NCBI RefSeq assembly: GCF_018343535.1
Contig: NZ_JAGYPF010000002.1
Coordinates: 584,103-648,102, forward strand
Source: Neobacillus rhizophilus
Lineage (GTDB): Bacteria; Bacillota; Bacilli; Bacillales; Cytobacillaceae
DNA length: 64,000 bases
Direction of reading: 5' to 3'
The first letter of the stretch is position 1, and every line of letters starts with the position of its first letter. The notes under the pieces are model-generated. The model saw only the letters and a list, made by a program, of their open reading frames with translations, was not told the origin of the DNA and did no database searches. A program made the translations under genes and the position numbers. This document shows positions 49,945 to 58,729 of the stretch, piece by piece.

Positions 49945-52900
49945 ATGATGAATGTTACGTTAATTAATAAGGAGAGGATTCACTCGATATCCTTGCCGGA
50001 AAAGGTGCGGGGACAGTATTGGATCTACGATTCCAATAGCAAATTCTCCAGAAAACTGATCGGCATTGAAGGGATCAATGGAGAGTGGATTTTAAAGTCG
50101 AATAAGGATGTAAAGGTTCTCGACAATGCCGGGAAGTCGATCCGAAATACGGTCTTGCAGCCGTTAAGCATATATAACTTAGGACTTTCTACCCAGGACC
50201 AAAAAACGATCATTTTCACAGAGCCAAGTACGGACGACCGACAAATTTTTACAAAATACTTGGTTGACCGAGATATCGAGATTACCATCGGCCGGACCGA
50301 GCAGAACGACATTGTGCTGGCCAATCGTTTTGTCTCGGCATCACATGCAAAGCTGTCCTTTCATAGCGGCCAGTGGCGCATCGAGGATCAAAACAGTTCA
50401 AACGGAACCTTCGTCGACGGCGAAAGAGTGAAAAGCAAAGCCTTAAAGATTGGCGACACTATATACATAATGGGTTATAAAATGATCATCGGCAGCTATT
50501 TTGTTGCTTTTAACAATCCAGACGGAACGCTAACCATCAAGACCCATGCGTTAAAGCCGTTCATACCGCAAACGGTCGAAACCCCGGATGAGGAAGAAGA
50601 GTACGAAGTGCCGGAAGTTGACTACTTTTACCGTTCGCCCCGTTTTAAGCGCGATGTCGAAAAAGCAGTTATCAAAATCGACTCCCCGCCGCCGAACGCG
50701 ATTGGTGAAGAGATGCCGATGATGCTGGTGATTGGTCCGTCGATGACAATGGGGATGGCCTCAATGGCGACGGCGCTTTTTGCAGTCAATCACGCGATGT
50801 CGACCGGCGATATCTCTAAGGCGATTCCGTCCATCGTGATGTCATGCAGCATGCTGCTGGGAACTGTCCTTTGGCCAATCCTAACTAAAAAGTTCGATAT
50901 GCGGCGCAGACGGAAAAAAGAGAAAATCCGCCAGGAAAAATACAAGGATTATCTCGACCGAATCGCTGTCGTCTTTAATGAAGAAGCGGAAAAGCAGGAG
51001 GAAATTCTTCGGGAAAATCATGTTCCCATCAGCGATTGCATCAACCGGATTGAAAATGTCCAGCGCAATCTGTGGGAGCGCGGCCCCGGCCAAAACGACT
51101 TTCTGAAATTGCGGGTCGGCACAGGCAGCGGCCTGCTTGCAGCAGACCTTACCTATTCGGAGAAAAAATTCTCGATTGACGATGACAACCTGCAGGGAGA
51201 ATTGTACACCTTGGTGGAATCGCCAAAGGTTTTGAAAAATATTCCGATTACCCTATCATTATATGAAAATCATATTTCCGGCGTCATCGGCACCCGTAAG
51301 CAGACAATCGAGTTTGCCAAAGGATTGATTTTTCAATTGTCCGCCCTGTACAGCTACGACGAAGTAAAAATGATTTTCATCTATGATCAGGATGAGGAAG
51401 CACAATTCAGCTTTGCCAAATGGCTGCCGCACGTTTGGAGCAATGATAATAAGTTCCGTTTTGTCGCCACCAATGACAATGAAGTGAAGGAAGTTTCCGC
51501 CTACATCGAAAAGGAAATTGAGATCCGTGCGAACACGAATGAGAGCGAGATGGAGGATGTCAAGCCGTACTACATCGTGTTTGCCCTGAGCAAAGAGCTC
51601 GCCTTTAAAGCCGAGATGCTGAAGCAGGTGTATGCCAAGAAAGAAAACCTGCATATCAGTATCGTCACTTTTTATGATGAACTGAAAAACCTGCCGAAAG
51701 AGTGCTCGATGGTTGTGGAGCTTGAAGAAAACAGCGGAAAGCTGTTCGACAAAAACGATATTACCGGGAAGACGACCTCGTTCACACCGGACATCTACCT
51801 GAACGGCGCTGACCCATACCAGTTAAGCGTCAAGCTTGCCAATGTGCCGCTTGATACGCTGGCGAATTCCTTTAACCTCCCGCAAATGGTCACGTTCCTG
51901 GAATTATATGGGGTTGGCAAGGTGGAGCATTTGAACGCTTTGACCCGCTGGAAAGACAACGATCCAACGAAGTCTCTGGAAGCTCCGGTTGGAGTGGACA
52001 CCCTCGGAGAATTGTTCAAGCTCGACCTTCATGAAAAATTCCACGGGCCGCATGGCTTAGTGGCTGGGATGACGGGTTCGGGTAAAAGTGAATTTATCAT
52101 TTCCTATATCTTGTCGCTGGCGGTAAACTACCATCCACATGAGGTGGCGTTTATTCTAATTGATTATAAAGGCGGCGGGATGGCAAAGTCATTTGAAAAA
52201 TTGCCGCATACAGCCGGCATCATCACGAACCTTGACGGCGCTGCCATCAAGCGCTCGCTCGTGTCGATTGAAAGTGAATTGAAGCGCCGCCAGGCCATTT
52301 TTGCTGACGCCAGCAAATTGGTGGGCGAGAGCAATATCGATATCTATAAATATCAAAAACTATATCGCGAAGGAGTCGTCCGCGAACCGCTCCAGCATTT
52401 GTTCATCATCTCCGATGAGTTCGCCGAGCTGAAAACACAGCAGCCTGAGTTCATGACTCAGCTTGTCAGCGCGGCGCGGATTGGCCGAAGCCTTGGCGTC
52501 CACTTGATTTTGGCAACCCAGAAGCCGAGTGGTGTCGTCGATGACCAGATTTGGAGTAACAGTAAATTCCGGGTCAGCTTAAAGGTGCAGGAACGGGCCG
52601 ACAGTATGGATATGTTGAAGCGTCCGGATGCTGCCGAACTGACGGATACAGGCCGATTTTACCTGCAGGTCGGCTATAACGAATTGTTCGAAATGGGGCA
52701 GTCGGCCTGGGCTGGAGCTCCTTATTATCCATCTGACAAGGTGGTTGTTGAAAAAGATACCAGCGTTGTTGTTATCGACCGGAACGGCCGTCCGATTAAA
52801 CAGGCGAAGATCGATAAAAAGAAAGGCCTTTTCACAAATCCGAAAAAGCAGCTTGATGTGATTACTGATTATTTAAGTAATATTGCGGCTGAGGAGAATA

Positions 52901-54666
52901 TTAAGATACGTCCGCTCTGGCTTGAGCCGATTCCAGCCCTTATTCTTCTGGCCGATATTCGAAAAAAATACAATGCAGATCGTGGTACTTGGCTAACTTC
53001 AGAAAATAGGCCAGATGTTTTTCAGGAGGCTGTCAGCGAAATTGCAGCGGCAGCGGAAACCGTGCAAGAAGACGTTCGGAAATCGTTTGCGACCGCAAGC
53101 CGGAGGGCTTCCTTTAAACTTAACCCAGTCATCGGCGAATACGACGATCCGGTCCATCAACAGCAGTGCCTGCTCCGCCTGCCGCTGACCGACGAAGGCA
53201 ACACCATCATTTACGGGGCGGCCGGTACCGGCAAGACGACCTTCTTAAATACAATGGTTTACTCGCTCATCCATGAGCATACCCCGGAGGAAGTCAATCT
53301 CTACCTATTAGACTTCGCTTCGGAAACATTGAGGGCTTTTTCAAAAGCACCGCATGTTGGCGATGTCATCCTTTCATATGAAAGCGAAAAGGTCAGCAAC
53401 CTGTTTAAAATGCTGCAGGGTGAAGTGGAAAAACGGAAGAAGCTGTTTGCTGATTACGGCGGCGACCACCGGTCCTATGTCGAGGCAACGGGCCAGAAGG
53501 TTCCGGCGATTGTCGTTGCCATCCATAACTTCTCGGCATTTACCGAGATTTATGACGAAAAGGAAGAGGCGGTTTCTTACCTGTCGCGTGAAGGTACCAA
53601 GTACGGAATCTACTTTGTCCTCACTGCGCTGGGAACGGGCGCAGTCCGCTTCCGACTGCTGCAGAACTTTAAGCAGCTCATTACCCTGCAATTAAATGAT
53701 GACGCCGATTATGCAACGATTGTCGGCAAGACGGATGGGCTGTTCCCATCGAAATGCAAAGGCCGCGGCCTCATCAAGCGGGATGCTATTTATGAATTCC
53801 AGGTCGCGCAAATTACCGCCGAACATGTGCCATATCCATCTATTCATGCTGAATGCCAGAAGCTGCAGGAAGCTTGGAAAGGAACTGCCGCGAAGCGGGT
53901 TCCGATTTTGCCGGAACAAGTGGACCACGAATTCCTGGCCGAATATGCCGGGCCAAAAGGCAGCCTCACGCTTCCGATTGGGGTGGAAAAGAACTCGCTC
54001 AACGTTCACTACTATCCGTTCGGCAAATCCTATCTCAATATGATTCTGTCGGCTGGAACCGAGCACCAGAGCTTTGTCCATGACCTATCCGAGTTCATGG
54101 CGCAACAAGCGGGCGTGGATGTAACCTTGATTGATGCCGAGCAAAGTTTTATCCAGAAAAACAATGCCGGTTTCCAATATTATTCGACCGTCAAAGAATT
54201 TGAGGAAGTGACGGGCGACCTGTTTGATTTAGTCGTGTACCGGAACAACTCCTTCAAAGAGGCGCTTGAAGAGGGCCGCGAAGTGGAGCATTTCAAGCAA
54301 AAGGTGATTATCATCAACTCCGTTGTGGCTTTAAAAAATGCGCTCTCGCAGCTAGGCTCCGAAAAGCTTGGACTGGTCTTGGAAAAAGGGGATGCAAAGT
54401 ATAACGTAACGATTATGTTTGCTGAACAGTCCAAGAATGTCTCGAGCGTGACCTTTGATAAATGGTTCAAACAACATATTCACAGTGGAAATGGTATCTG
54501 GGTTGGCAGCGGCATAACCGAGCAATTCCAGTTAAAGCCGGCCAAGACCACATCCGAAATGCGTGAGGAGATGCCGTCGGATTTTGCCTACTCCCTCCAA
54601 AATGGGAAGGCCGTCAAGGTCAAGTTATTAAACTCGCAAAAGGAGAATGATGACGACGATGAATAA
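49945..54666 (+). CDS. essC: Type VII secretion FtsK/SpoIIIE ATPase EssC
   Basis: 1573 aa. N-terminal FHA domain (about residues 105-180) with canonical phosphothreonine-binding residues (GRTEQNDIVL, SASHAKL, NSSNGTFVDG), two membrane helices (about 255-310), a long cytoplasmic region, then ATPase domains D1 (GMTGSGKS, 708-715) and D2 (GAAGTGKT, 1091-1098) and a degenerate D3 without Walker A. EssC is the motor of the Firmicute T7SS and reads secretion signals on WXG partners. AAGGAG precedes ATG. It is first in a long gene series on one strand and overlaps esaB. The intact FHA site differs from the degenerate ones in S. aureus EssC (known of the family) and fits the kinase genes downstream. 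Confidence 0.95.
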   Translation: MMNVTLINKERIHSISLPEKVRGQYWIYDSNSKFSRKLIGIEGINGEWILKSNKDVKVLDNAGKSIRNTVLQPLSIYNLGLSTQDQKTIIFTEPSTDDRQIFTKYLVDRDIEITIGRTEQNDIVLANRFVSASHAKLSFHSGQWRIEDQNSSNGTFVDGERVKSKALKIGDTIYIMGYKMIIGSYFVAFNNPDGTLTIKTHALKPFIPQTVETPDEEEEYEVPEVDYFYRSPRFKRDVEKAVIKIDSPPPNAIGEEMPMMLVIGPSMTMGMASMATALFAVNHAMSTGDISKAIPSIVMSCSMLLGTVLWPILTKKFDMRRRRKKEKIRQEKYKDYLDRIAVVFNEEAEKQEEILRENHVPISDCINRIENVQRNLWERGPGQNDFLKLRVGTGSGLLAADLTYSEKKFSIDDDNLQGELYTLVESPKVLKNIPITLSLYENHISGVIGTRKQTIEFAKGLIFQLSALYSYDEVKMIFIYDQDEEAQFSFAKWLPHVWSNDNKFRFVATNDNEVKEVSAYIEKEIEIRANTNESEMEDVKPYYIVFALSKELAFKAEMLKQVYAKKENLHISIVTFYDELKNLPKECSMVVELEENSGKLFDKNDITGKTTSFTPDIYLNGADPYQLSVKLANVPLDTLANSFNLPQMVTFLELYGVGKVEHLNALTRWKDNDPTKSLEAPVGVDTLGELFKLDLHEKFHGPHGLVAGMTGSGKSEFIISYILSLAVNYHPHEVAFILIDYKGGGMAKSFEKLPHTAGIITNLDGAAIKRSLVSIESELKRRQAIFADASKLVGESNIDIYKYQKLYREGVVREPLQHLFIISDEFAELKTQQPEFMTQLVSAARIGRSLGVHLILATQKPSGVVDDQIWSNSKFRVSLKVQERADSMDMLKRPDAAELTDTGRFYLQVGYNELFEMGQSAWAGAPYYPSDKVVVEKDTSVVVIDRNGRPIKQAKIDKKKGLFTNPKKQLDVITDYLSNIAAEENIKIRPLWLEPIPALILLADIRKKYNADRGTWLTSENRPDVFQEAVSEIAAAAETVQEDVRKSFATASRRASFKLNPVIGEYDDPVHQQQCLLRLPLTDEGNTIIYGAAGTGKTTFLNTMVYSLIHEHTPEEVNLYLLDFASETLRAFSKAPHVGDVILSYESEKVSNLFKMLQGEVEKRKKLFADYGGDHRSYVEATGQKVPAIVVAIHNFSAFTEIYDEKEEAVSYLSREGTKYGIYFVLTALGTGAVRFRLLQNFKQLITLQLNDDADYATIVGKTDGLFPSKCKGRGLIKRDAIYEFQVAQITAEHVPYPSIHAECQKLQEAWKGTAAKRVPILPEQVDHEFLAEYAGPKGSLTLPIGVEKNSLNVHYYPFGKSYLNMILSAGTEHQSFVHDLSEFMAQQAGVDVTLIDAEQSFIQKNNAGFQYYSTVKEFEEVTGDLFDLVVYRNNSFKEALEEGREVEHFKQKVIIINSVVALKNALSQLGSEKLGLVLEKGDAKYNVTIMFAEQSKNVSSVTFDKWFKQHIHSGNGIWVGSGITEQFQLKPAKTTSEMREEMPSDFAYSLQNGKAVKVKLLNSQKENDDDDE

Positions 54667-54910
54667 AGTACTCGTGGAAATTTTCCTTCCTGCTGCAGAC
54701 CAAAGCTACGATGTGTACATTCCCTTGGAAAGTCAAATGAGTGAGGTCCTCACCCTGGTGTCGACGCTATTGACCGACCTCTCCAATGGCAACTTCAAAG
54801 CGATGGGCAGCGAGGTTTTATGCGATGCTGAAACAGGAATTATTTTCAATATTAACATGCCGGTTGCCGAGCTGGGCATCAAGAACGGTTCGAAACTCAT
54901 GTTGATATAA
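54650..54910 (+). CDS. esaB: EsaB/YukD ubiquitin-like T7SS protein
   Basis: 86-87 aa, beta-grasp: VEIFLPAADQSYDVYIPLESQMSEVLTLVSTLLTDL and a C-terminal LGIKNGSKLMLI strand. EsaB is a small cytosolic T7SS component or regulator. It overlaps the 3' end of essC; ATG 54650 is favoured, four bases after AAGGAG, but 54647 and 54659 are also in frame. Confidence 0.9.
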   Translation: MTTMNKVLVEIFLPAADQSYDVYIPLESQMSEVLTLVSTLLTDLSNGNFKAMGSEVLCDAETGIIFNINMPVAELGIKNGSKLMLI

Positions 54911-54940
54911 ATTTTTAAAAAAGAGAAAGGAGAATGACAA

Positions 54941-55243
54941 ATGGGGAAACGAATTAGAGTTACACCTCAAGAGCTTGAAACGGCTTCAAAAAAATTAGCC
55001 GAACTATCCGAAACCTACACCGGAATTTATACGCAGTTAATGCAAGCAGCAAACACTATGGGTGAAGCCTGGGAGGGCGAGGATAACCTGGCTTTCGTTG
55101 ATCAAATTAACGGTTTCAATCAAGATTTAAAACAAATGGCCGATAAGCTTGCAACCGCAAGCCGCGCTCTTGATACACAGCGTGCTAATTATGCCGCTAC
55201 ACAAGATAATAATATGGTTCAAGTCAGGAAATTAACAAACTAG
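54941..55243 (+). CDS. WXG100 protein (EsxA/YukE-like), first copy
   Basis: 100 aa helical hairpin with the turn motif WEG (GEAWEGEDNLAF) in the middle and helices on both sides. Secreted as a dimer by EssC; also gates the ATPase in known systems. AAAGGAGAATG precedes ATG. No clean YxxxD/E tail: the C-terminus reads ANYAATQD. Confidence 0.92.
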   Translation: MGKRIRVTPQELETASKKLAELSETYTGIYTQLMQAANTMGEAWEGEDNLAFVDQINGFNQDLKQMADKLATASRALDTQRANYAATQDNNMVQVRKLTN

Positions 55244-55260
55244 GAAGGAGTGACTTATAC

Positions 55261-55566
55261 ATGGCAGGTTCGATTAAAGTAAGTACGGCCCAGGTGGCTG
55301 ATATAGCGAATACGATTGAAAGACTAAACCAACAGCTGTTGGAAGAATTGAAGAATAGCCAGAGCACCATCAAAAATCTTACCAATACATGGGAAGGGGA
55401 AGCAGCACAAGCAACTGTTTCCGCCTATGATGAGTTTTCTGCGAAGTACTTCCAAACCTATTACGAGATTCTTGATAACTATGTAAAGTTTTTACGTGTA
55501 AATGTTGACCAAGGCTATTTTGAAACAGAAACAGCCAACGTTAACTTAGCTGATGCTTTTAAATAA
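55261..55566 (+). CDS. WXG100 protein, second copy, with C-terminal secretion signal
   Basis: 101 aa with TWEGEAA turn. After helix 2 the motif GYFETE fits the YxxxD/E T7SS export signal. AAGGAGTGA precedes ATG, 17 bases after the first WXG gene. It is more like the third copy (58066) than the first: both end in NYVxFLxxxVDxGYxxTE. Probably the substrate partner of a heterodimer. Confidence 0.92.
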   Translation: MAGSIKVSTAQVADIANTIERLNQQLLEELKNSQSTIKNLTNTWEGEAAQATVSAYDEFSAKYFQTYYEILDNYVKFLRVNVDQGYFETETANVNLADAFK

Positions 55567-55590
55567 GAAAGTTTTTGAAAAAGTGACCAC

Positions 55591-55623
55591 GCTGAAGGTG
55601 ATGGCTCCCCCATCGCCTTTAGC
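55591..55623 (+). terminator. Hairpin after the WXG pair
   Basis: GCTGAAGGTGATGG can pair with CCATCGCCTTTAGC (two mismatches), followed by a moderately T-rich stretch; a partial terminator would keep the WXG genes at higher level than those downstream. Confidence 0.6.
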
Positions 55624-55696
55624 CTTAATTTTGAAAATAAGTCCATGTGGATTTTAATAAATACAAAAACATTAGATAAAGTTTGGAGAAGTGACC

Positions 55697-56431
55697 ATGA
55701 AAAGGATCCTTTACAGCTTTCTTTTAATCATTTTAGCAGTGGGAGTGAGCGGGTGTATGAAGCAGGAGTCAACTGATAAAGAAGCCAAAACCAGTGAACA
55801 GGCAATGCTTAAGTATTTAAAGGATACGTATGGACAGGGATTTACGAAGATCGAGTATATTCCGGCGAAACGCGGCTTTAATGACAGTCTCAATAAGAAT
55901 ATTCTGATTGCCAAATCGGAGGATGGCGTTTTGGTCAATGTTCAGGAAACATTGTCGAGCAAGGGAGAGTTTTATGATAATTATCCCAATGCTTATGCTG
56001 GTAAACTGTTTGATGCAAAAATCGATTACACTTCTATCAAAAACCTACGGGCAGCCAAAACGTACGCCAATCTGAATAACGAAGACCTCACAATCGAAAA
56101 TATGCAACAGAAAGAATTTACGTTTGCCAAGGGTGATGTTTACAGCTTGGACAGCATCATTTCCATTTCAGGTGAAGCGGACGATGAAGTGTTAAAGGAA
56201 TTGTATCAAGTCTACCAAACTTTGCAGACGTTTGATTCGGAAAATATTAGTTTCATAGTTGCTTTTTCCGGGGACGAAGACAAAGCGAAAAAATATGTGG
56301 AAAATTTCTATCTCTACGGAGTCCAGGATTGGGAGGAATTTGACAAATCTGTAAAAGAGACGCTGACGGTTTTAGATAAAGGATTATCGTTTGAAGAGTT
56401 CAAGAGTCAGCTAAAGACAGTAGGAGGTTGA
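55697..56431 (+). CDS. Lipoprotein, candidate immunity protein for the lipase
   Basis: 244 aa. Signal peptide with lipobox (VGVSGC, Cys at about 21), then a soluble alpha/beta domain rich in Asp/Glu/Lys and ending in a helix. I recognise no family. It ends four bases before the lipase gene and has GGAG before ATG 55697. For S. aureus TslA the cognate immunity factor is also a surface lipoprotein; by position and location this gene is the best immunity candidate, an inference from context. Confidence 0.78.
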   Translation: MKRILYSFLLIILAVGVSGCMKQESTDKEAKTSEQAMLKYLKDTYGQGFTKIEYIPAKRGFNDSLNKNILIAKSEDGVLVNVQETLSSKGEFYDNYPNAYAGKLFDAKIDYTSIKNLRAAKTYANLNNEDLTIENMQQKEFTFAKGDVYSLDSIISISGEADDEVLKELYQVYQTLQTFDSENISFIVAFSGDEDKAKKYVENFYLYGVQDWEEFDKSVKETLTVLDKGLSFEEFKSQLKTVGG

Positions 56432-56435
56432 AGGC

Positions 56436-57740
56436 ATGGCTGAACAAGTCTCTTTAGATCAGTTAAAAGATCGTCAAATCGCTGTCCTAAATAAGATTGC
56501 TTATACAGATATGCCAACAAAAAACTGGCATGCGGGAGATTCTCTTTATAAAAGGGTCCAGGCGGCCGACCCAAAGCTGGCAAAAGAGCTTAAAGCCGCA
56601 GGGCTGGATCATTTGGTGATCAAGGACTATACGAACCGAAATGATAAATCCGGCTTTTGTGCGATTGCCTATGTTGACCCGAAAACCGGCGCAACCGGCA
56701 TGTCCTTCAGGGGAACGGAAGGAATGGATGACCTGCTCCACAATCCGAAGGATATGGCGGATAATACGATGACTGCCTCTATCGGTGTGTCCCCACAGTC
56801 GCTCGAGGCCATTGCTTTTTTTGAAAAAAATGAGGATAAGAGCGGGAACAATTATTTGTTCGGCCATTCCAAGGGCGGTGAACTGGCTGCCGAAGTATAT
56901 GTGACCAACTATAACAATGTCAAAGAGGTCCATACCATCAACCCGCAGCCAATCAATCCTTACAAATTAAGTCCGGATCAGCTGGCGGCACTGCAGCGGG
57001 ATAAGTTTGACGCAATTGTGGTCAATGGGGACATTGTCGCCTGGCTCGGGACCACCTTGTATCCAGTAAGGTATGTGAAAAACAATGGGACACAGGACGG
57101 GTTTTTCGGTCCGCATGCCGTTGATGCCATGATGATTGACAAAGACGGCAATGCTGTTATTGAGAGAAATCCTTTTTCAGGCTATTTTGGCCAGGGCATT
57201 GCCGCATTGCTTGCGACAAAAATATTGGGCAGCGTCCAGCGCCATCTGATGCTGTACTCCTTTACCATCAACGTGATGGTGAGGATTGGGAACTTTCTTG
57301 TGAATGACCTGCCAGATTTGGTCCATAAGTTTGTCGATCATCTGAAGAAGGCGATTGACCGGTTTGTGGAATTTACCCATGAAGTTAAGAATGCCCTGAA
57401 GGAATTTGTGGGCGAAGTGGTCAATAGTGTTTCTTCCTGGTTTAAAAAGCATTTCAACTCCGGCTACAAATATGCGACGGCGCACCCATTTATTCAGGTG
57501 GATACGTATAAGCTGCGCAGCTATGCCCAGCGTTTGGAAAGCATCAATAGAAGATTAGGCCAGATTGACCGGAGGATGGACTCCCTCTATACCAAGGTCG
57601 GGTTTTTGGATTTATGGAATCTGATTCAGGCCGATTTGTTCACGGGAGAAAGCTATAAATTGAGAAAATGCGCCGCCTACTTGGAGGAAACGGCCGACGA
57701 CTTTGAAACGGTAGAGCGGAAAATAATGGGCAGCCTGTGA
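56436..57740 (+). CDS. Lipase-like T7SS effector candidate with C-terminal WXG/LXG-like tail (TslA-like)
   Basis: 434 aa. Residues 1-240 are an alpha/beta-hydrolase of the Mbeg1/DUF2974 kind: SFRGTEGMDDLL (oxyanion region), nucleophile elbow GHSKGG (Ser145), an Asp in VVNGDIVAW and His in FGPHAVDAM. Residues 260-345 are amphipathic or membrane-active helices. The last 80 residues form a helical hairpin (YKLRSYAQRLESINRRLGQIDRRMDSLY...LRKCAAYLEETADDFETVE), as in WXG/LXG targeting domains. The order enzyme-then-targeting is the reverse of LXG toxins and matches S. aureus TslA. No signal peptide. A housekeeping role is less likely given its setting. Confidence 0.85.
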   Translation: MAEQVSLDQLKDRQIAVLNKIAYTDMPTKNWHAGDSLYKRVQAADPKLAKELKAAGLDHLVIKDYTNRNDKSGFCAIAYVDPKTGATGMSFRGTEGMDDLLHNPKDMADNTMTASIGVSPQSLEAIAFFEKNEDKSGNNYLFGHSKGGELAAEVYVTNYNNVKEVHTINPQPINPYKLSPDQLAALQRDKFDAIVVNGDIVAWLGTTLYPVRYVKNNGTQDGFFGPHAVDAMMIDKDGNAVIERNPFSGYFGQGIAALLATKILGSVQRHLMLYSFTINVMVRIGNFLVNDLPDLVHKFVDHLKKAIDRFVEFTHEVKNALKEFVGEVVNSVSSWFKKHFNSGYKYATAHPFIQVDTYKLRSYAQRLESINRRLGQIDRRMDSLYTKVGFLDLWNLIQADLFTGESYKLRKCAAYLEETADDFETVERKIMGSL

Positions 57741-57797
57741 ACTGGCTAAAAAGGGTTGGATTTAGGAACAGAAATGCTTGTAATGGGGGAAATGGTG

Positions 57798-58040
57798 ATG
57801 GATGTACATGCACAGCAGGAGCTTTATTTGATTAAAAGAGAACTTCAGCAGATCATAAACGAATTAGAAAGTATCGCTTCTGGAATCGGCGGAGGCTTTG
57901 AAGGAATCGGTCAAGAAAAATGTGCCTCGAGAATCTATCAAGTTGCCGATCACTATCGATACGTTTCCGGGAAGCTGAACAATATTGATACCTCGAAGGT
58001 AACCGAGTCGTTTGCCAAAGCCCACGGCGGGGCGAGTTAA
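57798..58040 (+). CDS. Small helical-hairpin partner protein (Lap-like)
   Basis: 80 aa from ATG 57798, seven bases after GGGGGA. Two helices linked by SGIGGGFEGIGQEKCASRI: a WXG-like hairpin in which the Trp turn is absent. Small proteins of this kind bind the targeting domain of LXG or TslA-type toxins and guide them to EssC. Its place between the lipase and two WXG genes supports that role. One cysteine (QEKCAS) is unusual for this class. Confidence 0.75.
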   Translation: MDVHAQQELYLIKRELQQIINELESIASGIGGGFEGIGQEKCASRIYQVADHYRYVSGKLNNIDTSKVTESFAKAHGGAS

Positions 58041-58065
58041 TTTTTAAAAGGAAGGGGTTTTAATA

Positions 58066-58371
58066 ATGTCTGATTTTATTAAAGTCGATACGGCCCGGGT
58101 GTCTTCGGCTGCCAAAAATATTGCCAACTATAATAGTGTAATCAGAGATGATTTCTCGTCAGTGGAATCTGCGATGAGGGTATTAAACAATGCATGGGAC
58201 GGAGCTGCGGCATCCAGAGCAATGAGCGCTTTCCACGAAATCAGAAACGCTTTTCATGAACCGCGTTATGAAGTGTTGCAAAATTATGTGGCCTTTTTGC
58301 AGCAAACTGTCGACCCTGGCTACACTCAAACAGAAAAAACAAATACGTCACTTTCCAAACTGTTTTTATAA
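58066..58371 (+). CDS. WXG100 protein, third copy, with secretion signal
   Basis: 101 aa with AWDGAAA turn and C-terminal GYTQTE (YxxxE). GGAAGGGG precedes ATG. Similar in length and tail to the second copy, so duplicated within the locus. Confidence 0.92.
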   Translation: MSDFIKVDTARVSSAAKNIANYNSVIRDDFSSVESAMRVLNNAWDGAAASRAMSAFHEIRNAFHEPRYEVLQNYVAFLQQTVDPGYTQTEKTNTSLSKLFL

Positions 58372-58384
58372 GGAGGAAAATCGT

Positions 58385-58690
58385 GTGAGCTACCATATAA
58401 AGGTGAACCACAGTCAGTTTGAAGCGGCCGCCGATGCCATTGATACCTACGTTTCCAGGCACAATAAAAACATGTCCTCAGCCGGGAGAGAGGTCACTCT
58501 GCTTGCTTCGTCCTGGCAGGGCAAGGACGCGACGAAATTTCAGCAGCAGTGGAACCGGGTGGATGACCATGATTCCACCTCGAAGAATATGACCAAGGCG
58601 CTCGAACAGTACGCCGATTTTTTGCGTTTTGCCGCAAAAGAGTATAAGGATGCGCAGGCGAAGGCCGTCAATAAAGCGAACCGGCTGTGA
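58385..58690 (+). CDS. WXG100 protein, fourth copy
   Basis: 101 aa from GTG 58385, following AAGGAGGAAAA. Turn motif SSWQGKDATKF, and a basic C-terminal helix (YKDAQAKAVNKANRL) without YxxxE. It could pair with the third copy as the tail-less partner, as in EsxA/EsxB-type heterodimers. Confidence 0.9.
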   Translation: MSYHIKVNHSQFEAAADAIDTYVSRHNKNMSSAGREVTLLASSWQGKDATKFQQQWNRVDDHDSTSKNMTKALEQYADFLRFAAKEYKDAQAKAVNKANRL

Positions 58691-58729
58691 GTCTTTTATA
58701 AGTTTAGTATTTTGAAACAGGAGATAGTT

